A stretch of 64,000 bases of DNA from Collybia mongolica. Lineage: Eukaryota > Basidiomycota > Agaricomycetes > Agaricales > Clitocybaceae. Under the pieces are notes generated by a model. That model saw only the letters and a program-made list of their open reading frames with translations. It made no database searches and was not told the origin of the DNA. A program made the translations under genes and the position numbers. Where the stretch lies: assembly GCA_013420905.1 (NCBI GenBank), contig JAAXNY010000001.1, forward strand, positions 620,001 to 684,000. Reading direction: 5' to 3'. Shown one piece after another: positions 55,609-64,000 of this stretch (position 1 is the first letter of the stretch; each line of letters begins with the position of its first letter).

Positions 55609-57098
55609 ATGCCTTCTGCTGCCACACCCACACCCACCCCCTCTTCATGGAACACCCTCCCCAACGAGATGAAGCTCGCCGTTGTTGAGAACCTCGACGC
55701 CAGCGACGTCAAGGCCTTCTCCAAGGTCGACCAGCGCACCTACGAGATTTGTGTGCCAGCAACATTCAGGGTGCGTCATGGCCCGCTCCAGCTCCTCAAC
55801 CGGGCGCTAACTAATAACGGCTTTTTTATTCGTTTTAGACCATAAAAATATCCAGCCAAGGCGCCCTCCAGCGCTTTCTCGACAACGTGCCCCGCAGCTA
55901 CTGCCGCCACATCCAGGAACTCGACCTGTGCACCGAAATAACCCCTGATGATGCCCTGTCCTACCCAAGCCCGCGAGCCCGAACCGACCCTGTCATCTCG
56001 CTCCTCCTCGCCGCGCCCCGCCTCGTCAAGCTCGCCCTCCGCATGGCCGGTTCGCTCGACAAAAGCGTCATCACCCCGTTTGCCTACCTCTCCGAGCTCC
56101 GCCAGCTCACCATCACCAACTGCAGCCCGGAAGAGCACGCCCCACTGTACGTGTCATCCCCCGTTCCATTCTAATCTCCATGCTTACCGTTTTTCACCTA
56201 AAGGAGCGAACGCCTCGTCGTCTCCATCGCAGCGACCGTTCCCAGCCTCGAGCAGCTCTCCCTCGACCGCATCTCCCGCTCCAGGATGCACGCCCCAGAG
56301 CTCGAGGGCGTCTACCCCTACGTCCCGCTCGTTTTCGGCGACGAAGACATCCCACCCCACTCTTTGCTCGGCGCCGAGCTTTCCCTCCCCTCCCTCCTGC
56401 GCCTCCCCACCCTGCGCACGCTCACCATCCGCGACACCCACCTCGGCGACGCACGCTGGGCCACGACCCCCGTCGCGTGCCGGCTCGACGTGCTCGACGT
56501 CGGGAGCTGCTACCACGAGAACGAGGACGCCAACCGCGTGTGCACGGAGCGCATCATGGCCGCGGTCGGCCCGACCGTCGCCGAGTTCTCCCTCGCGACG
56601 CGCGTGTCGGACGCGGTGTTCACGCGGGCGGGCGCGACCCCGCTGCGGCGCCTGCGCACGCTGCACATCACGCCGTTCTTCCCTGTGGAGAGCGTTGTGG
56701 ACACGATGGCGACGCTGGCGGGCTCGCCGATCGAGCGCCTCTCGATGCAGTGCTATCCGGACGATGTGGTGGATGTGTGTGCGGCGCTGGAGGAGTTTCT
56801 GAGTTTGCGGGTTGAGCGGGGCCCGGAGTTTTATGATAAGTTGATGAGGATTGATGTTGCGGTGGCTGCGGGTGATGATGAGGAGGAGGCGGGGGAGGGG
56901 GCCTGTGGGAAGGACGAGGATGAGGATGAGGAGCGTGTGGAGGCGACGAAGCGATTGCAGGAGTTGTGTCGCGACCTCCGGTTGGCGAGCGTGGTCGGGA
57001 AGGCGCCGCCTGTGTGCTCTCCCCTTGGAGCGTACCGCGCACCGGCACCGGCGGAGGTCAAGGCGTCGCTCGAGGGCCGTGTGAACCTCCTGGCGTAG
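55609..57098 (+). CDS. F-box protein with leucine-rich-like C-terminal region
   Basis: Three exons: 55609-55770, 55839-56146 and 56204-57098, 454 aa. The N-terminal F-box (WNTLPNEMKLAVVENLDASDVKAFSKVDQRTYEICVPATF, residues about 14-53) should bind Skp1 in an SCF ubiquitin ligase. The rest has irregular leucine-rich features (IQELDLCTEI, LVKLALRMAG, LRQLTITNCS, LEQLSLDRIS, LRTLTIRDTHL, LDVLDVGSCY, LRTLHITPFF, IERLSMQCYP) that would form the substrate-binding surface. This is the common form of the very large Agaricomycete F-box family. An acidic stretch (DDEEEAGEG...KDEDEDEE) lies near residue 390. The gene is GC-rich with high third-position GC, unlike the transposons, and shows no decay. The substrate is unknown. 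Confidence 0.85.
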
Positions 57099-59734
57099 AT
57101 GCGTGTCGTGTCTGGCACACCCACCACCCATACCATCAGCATCAGCATTTTATCATTATTGTGACGACGACCGACTACGACGATCCCGACTACGACTACG
57201 AGCTACCACCTGCATTATTGGGTTTTTTGTCTTTTTTTTGTTTTTGTCTTTTGTTTCTTTTCTTTTTCTTCATTCGTTTTGGGTAGTTTCTCTCTCCCTC
57301 TCCCTCTCTTGCATCCGCATATCATCACAAAGAGACTTTCTCTGCATATAATTTATCTCACTTCATTCTCTCTGTATGTACATGTACTCGTACCGCGCTC
57401 TGTACCCTCGCTCTGTACAAAAGAACCAGAATCGAAACCGATACCCACACATGCGGACCTGTGACTGCATCCATCAGAGATAGATAGATAGATAGTGATG
57501 TGATACCCCCCCTTCCATCACGAGATTGAGATTACCGCCCAAACGCCAAACGCTGATCTGATGCGTGGTCGCTCTAAGAGGGGCTAATTTGGGGGGGGGG
57601 GGGGGGAAGTGACATAAAAAGACAAAAAAGCACGGAAAGCACGGAAAAGCGTGGAGCTGGGAAGTGTAAATGAGATTGACGTCGAATTGTATGCGTATGG
57701 AAGGCGCCATCGATCGCCGCCGGGTGATAGGTGATGGGTGTATCGTTGGTAGTTTATGTTGTAAGGGTGTGTGGTAAGGGTGTGTGGTATGTGTACGGTG
57801 GAATGCAAACGTCTCCCGGTCCGGGGACATCGCATCGAGGACAGCGTCCGGCCGTGATGGTTGGGGATTTTGGTTCTGAACTTGTATTTGCACAGCTTGA
57901 AAGTGCAATGTAACGCGACTGCATCTATTTATATCATGTGTGGTGTTGTGTTATCGACTGTACATGTTGTGTGCGTTATCGAGGGGGGGGGGGATAGCTG
58001 TTATGACATTGACGGCCGAGTTACGAGTATGGTGGGTCCCCTACCCCAAGCTTTTTTTAATGGAAGCTAGAAGCCTCGTGGTATTCTCCGAAGGCACCGG
58101 CGAATCCTGATTCCTTGACTTGGCTAGACCTTGAAAGCTTGATTGACTATTACAGTATACGTAGGGACTGAACTCGTTCTTTGTTTCCCGATTCCGAGTT
58201 CCGGTTTTTTCCATTGGTCTGGTTTGCTGGTGTACCATGGAATGGAATGGAATCTAGAACCATGATTAGGACATTTGGCTTCCTTCGAGTCGTGGGAGAT
58301 CGCCGGGCGTGGGGATAGCAGGGGCAGGCCCAGCTCCGAGGATCTTTTTTTTTTTTTTTTTTGGCTTCTCGCTTTTTACGCTTTTCGCTTTTTCGTGAAA
58401 TCTGGCCGGGACGATGGGCTGATGATCGTGCGCTTGCTGAGCCCTCGCTCGATATGGAACGCAGATTCCCTTCCCCCCACAGTGATGGTGATGCACGTGG
58501 GAGATACCTTTGGCTAACCCACCGGAGGGTACGTGAGGGATCTGATGTTAATGTAATGCAGCGTGGAGCTGGGCGGGGCGTATGGAAGCGTATGTGATCT
58601 ACTGTATAAGCGTTAGAGCCTGGCTGTAGGAAAGTTATGTCATGCGTGTGGGACGGCCGCGGCAGATCTGGGATGTTGATCATGATGTCGATTTATTGAT
58701 GTTGTACATTGCGATTGTGGGCCGTGGAGCCGGGAGGCCTATGGTAGGGGAGTGGCGATCTGCAGGCAGGATTGGTGAGATTTGCGAGGAGGCTGGATGA
58801 GGTCATTGGCCATGGGGCTGGTTAGTGCTTGATACCGATTTGACGTCACGTCTTTATGCTCTGGCCTAGTAGATAGTGGCCCCGTGGGTACGTCTAGAGG
58901 GATTCTTCTGGCGTGTTCTTGGGCAAGTCGATGGTGCTCGTACGTTGTACAAGAACTTGCTTTCTTTGGTTAGTTAGTTTCCGTCTAGTTATTTGTCGAG
59001 AGAGCACAAGTGAGGGGTTTCAGCCACATCTGGCGCGTTTGGGCTTCGAATGGCGTGTGTGGCCATGGAGGGATGAGAACACCCTCAGATACACAGCCAC
59101 TCAGCTTGCATCACCAAACGTGTGGTCCCCGCGTGACCTGAATGCAGCTGGAGACGATGATTACTGTAACGTTGACGTTCACCTTGGGAACGTCCGGGTG
59201 CCATCGACACGCATGACGACAAAGACTTTGAATGACGTTGACGTCTGACGACATATAGACTCGAGCTGACCTGAGAGTTCATGGATTAATGTAACACTGC
59301 CACCATGTGCGTCAAATGCCCCGTGTGGAACGCCATCCGCGCCCGTAATTAAATGTCAATTAGAATTGTGTACTCCATTTGTTGAAAATTGCGTGTGACC
59401 TTTGGTTGTAGTTTTAGGTCTGATGTGTTTTCTTCTGTCAGACGGTCGGCTTCTCATTGTCGCCAACCTACCGAGCGTTTTTTTAAATTCGATCATGAAC
59501 ATAATGCAACCCGAAAAAAGAACTTGTATACTTGTCGGTGAGAAAACATATCGTTAGATCTTCTCTATGCGAATTCTCAACAATCTGTGATGATAGCATA
59601 GCACAGTATGCACGGCCGACTCTAGCGGCACGATGGACGATAGGATGTGATGCCCGGTGTTCTGCATCGCAGACGTTCCGCCGTCGGTGCAATTCTAGAA
59701 TTTTCAAGTCAAACCCCTGGTTTCCATGACGGAT
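57099..59734. other. Intergenic spacer, no gene recognised
   Basis: T-rich 3' flank of the F-box gene (57.2-57.3 kb), (GATA)n at about 57,478-57,496, G-runs near 57,592 and 57,985, T-run at 58,346-58,362. No convincing coding sequence on either strand. Confidence 0.45.
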
Positions 59735-59870
59735 TTCTGCGTCCCAGACGGTCCCCGGAAATGATCCAAAGATGATCGATGACCGTCAAACCGGCGAACC
59801 GAAAGCTCCTAGGTTGTGTGAATGCCGCTCACCGTGAGCCAGACGTCCTTCTTACAGGGTTGGAGGGTTA
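59735..59870 (+). repeat. Left arm of a 4.2-kb-spaced inverted repeat
   Basis: About 115-130 bp matching the reverse complement of 63,885-64,000. Shared blocks include AAACCGGCGAACCGAA, GCTCCTAG, and the 'gagccagac' end. About 80% identity by eye, with the arms pointing inward. Confidence 0.75.
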
Positions 59871-61737
59871 CAGCGTTAAAGTGAAAAATAGACCAGCGAG
59901 TGCATGCGTAAATACCCTTGGAATTCGGGAGTTAGACGTGGTAGTCGTCGTTTGACTCCGTATGTGCCCATGAGAGCTTATGTATTATAGTTCGCTTGCA
60001 CCTTTTTTGATTTTCTTCATACGCGTTGACGGCCTAGTCCGTATATCACGTTTATTTTGAGAGCTAGGAGGGGCGGTTTGTGGGATGGATGCGTAGGCCA
60101 AGCAGGAATACCAAGTTGTAGCCCACTCATAATCACCAAGGATTAACCACAACATACCCATCACCACTCTAAAAAAGTCTCTCCACGCCTGATCGAGCTT
60201 AACCTCCCCCGCCTTCACCATACAGCCCCCCGCTCCGTCATAGCCACCCCATTCCTCACATACAACCCCATCGCCCCCTCCTCCATCTCCTGCCCCATCT
60301 CACACACGACCGCATTCTGTGCCGCCAGGTTAGAAATCGCACCGAAGCGACTGGGGTGCATCGCCGCGCGTGCCTGCACGCGACGATACACGTCTCGTCC
60401 TCCACGCTCCGTGCGTCGAAGGACCAGGAAGCAGTGGTGCGTGTTAGCCCGTGCGCGCCGGACCAGTCCCCGACCGTGGCGGTCTTGCCTGGGAAGGAGG
60501 AGACGGATGGGTTGACGGGGGGAGGGGGACGATCCTTCCACAATGCTTGTCAGATGATCGGAATCGGCGATGAGGGTATGCTCGGACGCCTTTGTTACGC
60601 TGTTTGTCACGCGCTCTCCCCGTCATTCGCCCTTCTGGGCACTCCGGGAGCAGGTCCAACGTGCCGTGGGCTTTTTTTTGGGGGGGGGCCGGTGGGTGGT
60701 CCTGGATGTATGTGGTCCTGTACGGGGGGATTGGTTCAGCCCCTGAGGTGGGTTGGACTTTTTTGGGATATTCGATATCCATATGATGCGAGCTTCACCA
60801 CCTTGGAAGGACGTGTTCCCGGTGAAATCGACGGCTTTGTGTGTCTCCTGGTGTATTTCCACGTGTAGGAAGGAGCCGTTGGGGCATGGGTCAAGAACGG
60901 GAAGCTGATGGGTCTTTGGGTTCGGCGCTTGCGTTGCTGTTCAGATGCTCATTTGTTGTTGTTGGACAGGTTGATCCACAACATGTATACAGCATTTTGC
61001 AGTTATGCCTTAAGTTGAAGATTAGCATTCGGCTGATGCTTTACAAGGGTGTTTGATCTGCGGCTCCTAAGCGCGTTGTTGTGCTATCTGCAGATTCTGC
61101 AGAGTTGTGATCTGTTGCATATCCGACGCGTATCAAATACTGGTATAGTGGTGATTTGGTGTGGGGGGGCTCCTTGGGATTTTTGGGGTGCCCCCGCTCG
61201 TACTGTTATCGTCACCGACAAAGCGTGTTTCAGTTAACTCCATCTATGCGTGTTGTTGATATCGGTTCCTCTCCAGTTGTAGCCACATGTATGTGCGTGC
61301 AGCTGGTTCGATTTGTTTGGCGGTTTTTATCGTATACTGATGGTCTTGTTTCTTTAGGATCTAAATGCCCATTGCCTCCGGGCGCCTTGCGGAGAGGTGG
61401 TGTGGATCGGTAATATGTGTTGCGAGGATTTGTTTTTCAATTGGGTTTTGTGGCTGGTTATTCCGAGTACTCTGAGATTGGTGCGGTTGGAGGTGTACTG
61501 CATGTTTTGTCGTTGAACCTGCTGCTGTATAGTCCGATTCGTACGGCGTGCCAAACCAGGATTTGAAAAATCGGAATGTGCTTGAAAAGGAGGAGGAGGA
61601 GTATTATGTACATGCAGCGTGGTCCCACTGAGGAATAGGAGTATGACGTCGGATGTCATTTCCGCGCGGATTGTCTCACTACATCTCGACGCCCAACGCC
61701 CAACGTTCACCGAAGGAATTCAATTGCAGTGCACCAA
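59871..61737. other. Inside the inverted repeat: possible unassigned coding locus at 60.0-60.6 kb
   Basis: Minus-strand frames at 60,215-60,610 (131 aa) and 59,985-60,221 overlap. Stretches such as CEEWGGYDGAGG, VKAGEVKLDQAWRDFF and FPGKTATVGDWSGAHG look protein-like, but I cannot join them with confident splice sites or name a family. The rest (60.7-61.7 kb) shows nothing recognised. Confidence 0.25.
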
Positions 61738-62680
61738 ATGGCTGAGCATAACCAAATGACGGAGCACAATCCCTCCCGTTTCCTCTCAAGGCTCGTACCC
61801 CACCTTTACAACCAACCCCAGTCACGGCCACCAAGCCAAAACCCCAGCCGCTGGCCAGGGCAAGTCCAAGTCATGTATGTCAGTCCCCTCTTCTTTTTTT
61901 TTCTATTCAAGTTCTGATTTTGTCCATGAACCAACCCCCAAACTGATGTCTACTCCCTCACAAACCAGTGATATTGAATCCCAGTCTTCGAGGGTGTGTT
62001 GTATGAATCTTATGACTCGGGGTTTCACTGACGTTCTGGCTCGTAACAGTCTCTGTCACCTCGGGCTGACAACGCCCAACGGTAAGCTGGCTTGACCTTC
62101 CTCTCTGTGACATCAGACCTCACATATCTGTTGCTGGCAGATCCCCAGGGATGGCCAATGAAACAACGTATGATATCACACATTTTGTCACATATTCAGT
62201 TTTCTAACCCTCCTTACTCCCTAGGCCCCTTGTCACCAATGCCGCCCCCAATTCACAGATGGTGCCGGCTTATGGCCCTAGTAACAGTGGCCCACAGCAT
62301 CCCCCAACAACACCCACTGGAACAAGAGAGGATGTTCACCAGGGTATTTATAGTGCTTGTGGTGGTAATTATGTTATAGACTGATTTACTTTAATTCAGT
62401 CATGAGTCTAGCGAATCTTTTACAGGTCTTCCAATCCCAATGGGAGCGAGATCGGGAGCAGCGAGTGTTGGACCGTGGCCGGGAGCAGGAGAGGGACCAA
62501 GACCATGAGAGGCGGTTCCAGGAGCTGAATCGAGAGCGTGAAGGGCGGTTCCAGGAGCTAGACAGAGAACGAAGGCGGGAGAGATCATGTCTGATTGTCA
62601 TTATCATTGTGATGGGCATGGTTCTAGTTTCATTGCTTGTATCTGTCTTATTGCTTGTACTTGATCGTACTGTACGCTAA
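61738..62680 (+). CDS. Unassigned 225-aa single-pass membrane protein
   Basis: Six exons keep frame exactly: 61738-61874, 61912-61993, 62050-62081, 62141-62167, 62225-62343 and 62400-62680. The first 115 or so residues are Ser/Pro/Gln-rich and probably disordered (PSQTSDIESQSSR, PAYGPSNSGPQHPPTTPTG). A highly charged helix follows, with a repeated unit RRFQELNRERE / GRFQELDRERR, likely a coiled coil. A C-terminal hydrophobic segment (about 24 residues, LIVIIIVMGMVLVSLLVSVLLLVL) ends LDRTVR. This layout fits a tail-anchored or type-II membrane protein with a cytosolic coiled coil. I recognise no family. The introns are 37-59 nt with normal GT/AG ends. It lies between the arms of the 59.7-64.0 kb inverted repeat. 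Confidence 0.65.
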
Positions 62681-63884
62681 GCACTGCTCAGGATTCCAGA
62701 ACATCTATAAACACATCTGTCGTTCAGCCTCACTTGTGAATATTGTTGTTGGTACATAATTTCCGCCAGGCGGTACGCCTGTCCAGTTTTCGGCTCCAAT
62801 GGTCGCTGAGGTTCTTCACAATTCGTACGAGCCCCATCCCAGCACTGGAACTTTGTTTTGTAGGGTTGGAATCCATATGAACGAAGAACATAGGCTAGCG
62901 CCAGGCTACACTATCGTTTCGGACGATATGGAAGGCCTTGAAATCGTGCGAGGCGCCAGATTGGCGATGCCGGGAGCACCAGTTTACACCACTGGAGGTG
63001 CAGCAGATGTCGACGATATCCAGAAAGCAATTCTTGAGGGAAGACAAACCTGCACTGCATCTCATCGACAGGTGTGCGTGGTGCTTGGGTGGTTAGTGAA
63101 TGCGAAATGAAGGCGGTGGAGCCCCTCGCGAGGAGATTAGGCCATGATACATATCGGCGCTGGGTGACGGGAATTGATGTCAAAATGTGTCATGTGGGCT
63201 AGAATTCGTGGACAGAGGGTACCGCTAGAGTATGAGCTGCCTTGAGGGCCAAAGGAGACCCGCAGGGTTTTTCTGTACCCGGTTTGATAGGGTATGTCCA
63301 ACTCGGAAATTTCATGTGAAGGCGACGTCGTGGATGATATTGAGCGCAAGGTAGCACTGTAGACGTTTCAGGGTGCGCAGGACCGGGATAGAAAAACTCA
63401 GTAGCTGCTATACTCGGTATACAGATAGAGGGTTTTACTCACCTTGGGCAATGCTGTCATTCGAATCGCCTCCTGGTCGTCTCATCGATATCATTCCTGA
63501 CGAAACTTTGTCGTACCCTTGGGACGGAAACAAGGATCTCCAGCTCTCAACATAGGCTGTTTAAATAAAAATGCTTTTTATGTTTATACATAACACATGT
63601 CGGACAGCACTCGGATTTTGCCGCACAACTTTTCGAGTTGAACTGTGAACGTTGAACCCTTCCACTTGCTAAAACACTTGAAGGCAAAGTCAAAGGCAGT
63701 ATCTCGCAATCGGACAACTCAGGAGATAAAGTTTTTTTGACAGGATGTTTTGAGCTTACGTTTTCTCTCGGTCAAGGACACCGCATACGACGGACACTTG
63801 AACTCAAAAATACGAAGAGTTGTGTGCATACAACAAAGCTACCGTCACCGGTCAAATCCATACATCCAAATCCTTCAAGATGCT
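62681..63884. other. Right part of the inverted-repeat interval, no assigned gene
   Basis: A plus-strand frame at 62,799-63,110 (103 aa, ...GTLFCRVGIHMNEEHRLAPGYTIV...) is open but overlapped by an antisense frame, and I recognise nothing in it. Small frames at 63,373-63,555 and 63,737-63,934 are likewise unsupported. Confidence 0.3.
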
Positions 63885-64000
63885 TCCAACTCTGGAATGT
63901 CTGGCTCATGGCGAACGGCACTCATGCAATCTAGGAGCCTTCGGTTCGCCGGTTTAACAGTCATCTCATATCATTTCCCGGGACGGTGCTGCGGGTTTTG
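63885..64000 (-). repeat. Right arm of the inverted repeat, running off the window
   Basis: Reverse complement of 59,735-59,870 (see that entry). The outer end is beyond the window, so the arm length is unknown. Confidence 0.75.

Noticed and set aside
55948..56815. Long plus-strand frames (284 and 211 aa) over the F-box gene
   Set aside because: Frame-shifted shadows made of Ser/Pro/Arg runs. They read through the intron at 56,147-56,203.
56184..57131. 315-aa minus-strand open frame over the F-box gene
   Set aside because: Shadow of a GC-rich gene. It is Arg/Ala/His-rich with no motif, while the plus strand has a clear F-box and leucine-rich pattern.
1..64000. tRNA, rRNA or CRISPR-like features
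   Set aside because: I saw no convincing cloverleaf with A and B boxes, no rRNA sequence and no regular short repeat-spacer array. A dedicated scan could still find a tRNA with an intron.

Overview
The window reads as nuclear DNA of a filamentous basidiomycete, most likely an Agaricomycete. Host genes have many short introns of roughly 38-75 nt. One gene encodes a FunK1-type protein kinase, a fungal family. The G-protein alpha subunit has the DVGGH form of switch II. I cannot name the species.

Layout. 1-12.8 kb: a tandem duplication of a FunK1 kinase locus, with a broken copy at 1.76-2.92 kb and an apparently intact copy at 7.5-9.9 kb. Between and upstream of them lie a 0.95-kb retroposon, a LINE fragment and a foldback insert. 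A five-exon kinase-like gene follows on the minus strand (10.6-12.7 kb). 13.2-30.6 kb: one Ty3/gypsy element with matching 481-bp LTRs and a 5-bp target duplication. It is swollen to 17 kb by a complete Tc1/mariner element, a palindrome-bearing repeat unit and a LINE that itself carries a 1.2-kb LTR-like insert. 30.6-41.6 kb: a second copy of the palindrome unit, a solo gypsy LTR, a second diverged LINE with a nested retroposon, a second 1.2-kb LTR-like insert and another solo LTR. 41.9-42.8 kb: a decayed copy of the 10.6-12.7 kb kinase-like gene. From about 43 kb to the right end the DNA is ordinary genic sequence: a short-chain dehydrogenase/reductase with a 3' relic, an Rrg7-like mitochondrial nuclease-fold protein, a 17-exon G-alpha gene, an F-box protein and a new 225-aa membrane protein. 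Long non-coding spacers separate them.

The transposon-rich part carries strong marks of C-to-T change at CpG. LTR differences and in-frame stops (TGA where the family has arginine CGA) are mostly of this type, while host genes keep their CpGs. The most striking host-gene observation is the G-alpha gene, whose reading frame requires a 4-nt and a 15-nt microexon. The host genes shown are not an operon or pathway. They are independent signalling (G-alpha, kinases), protein-turnover (F-box), redox (SDR) and mitochondrial (Rrg7) functions.
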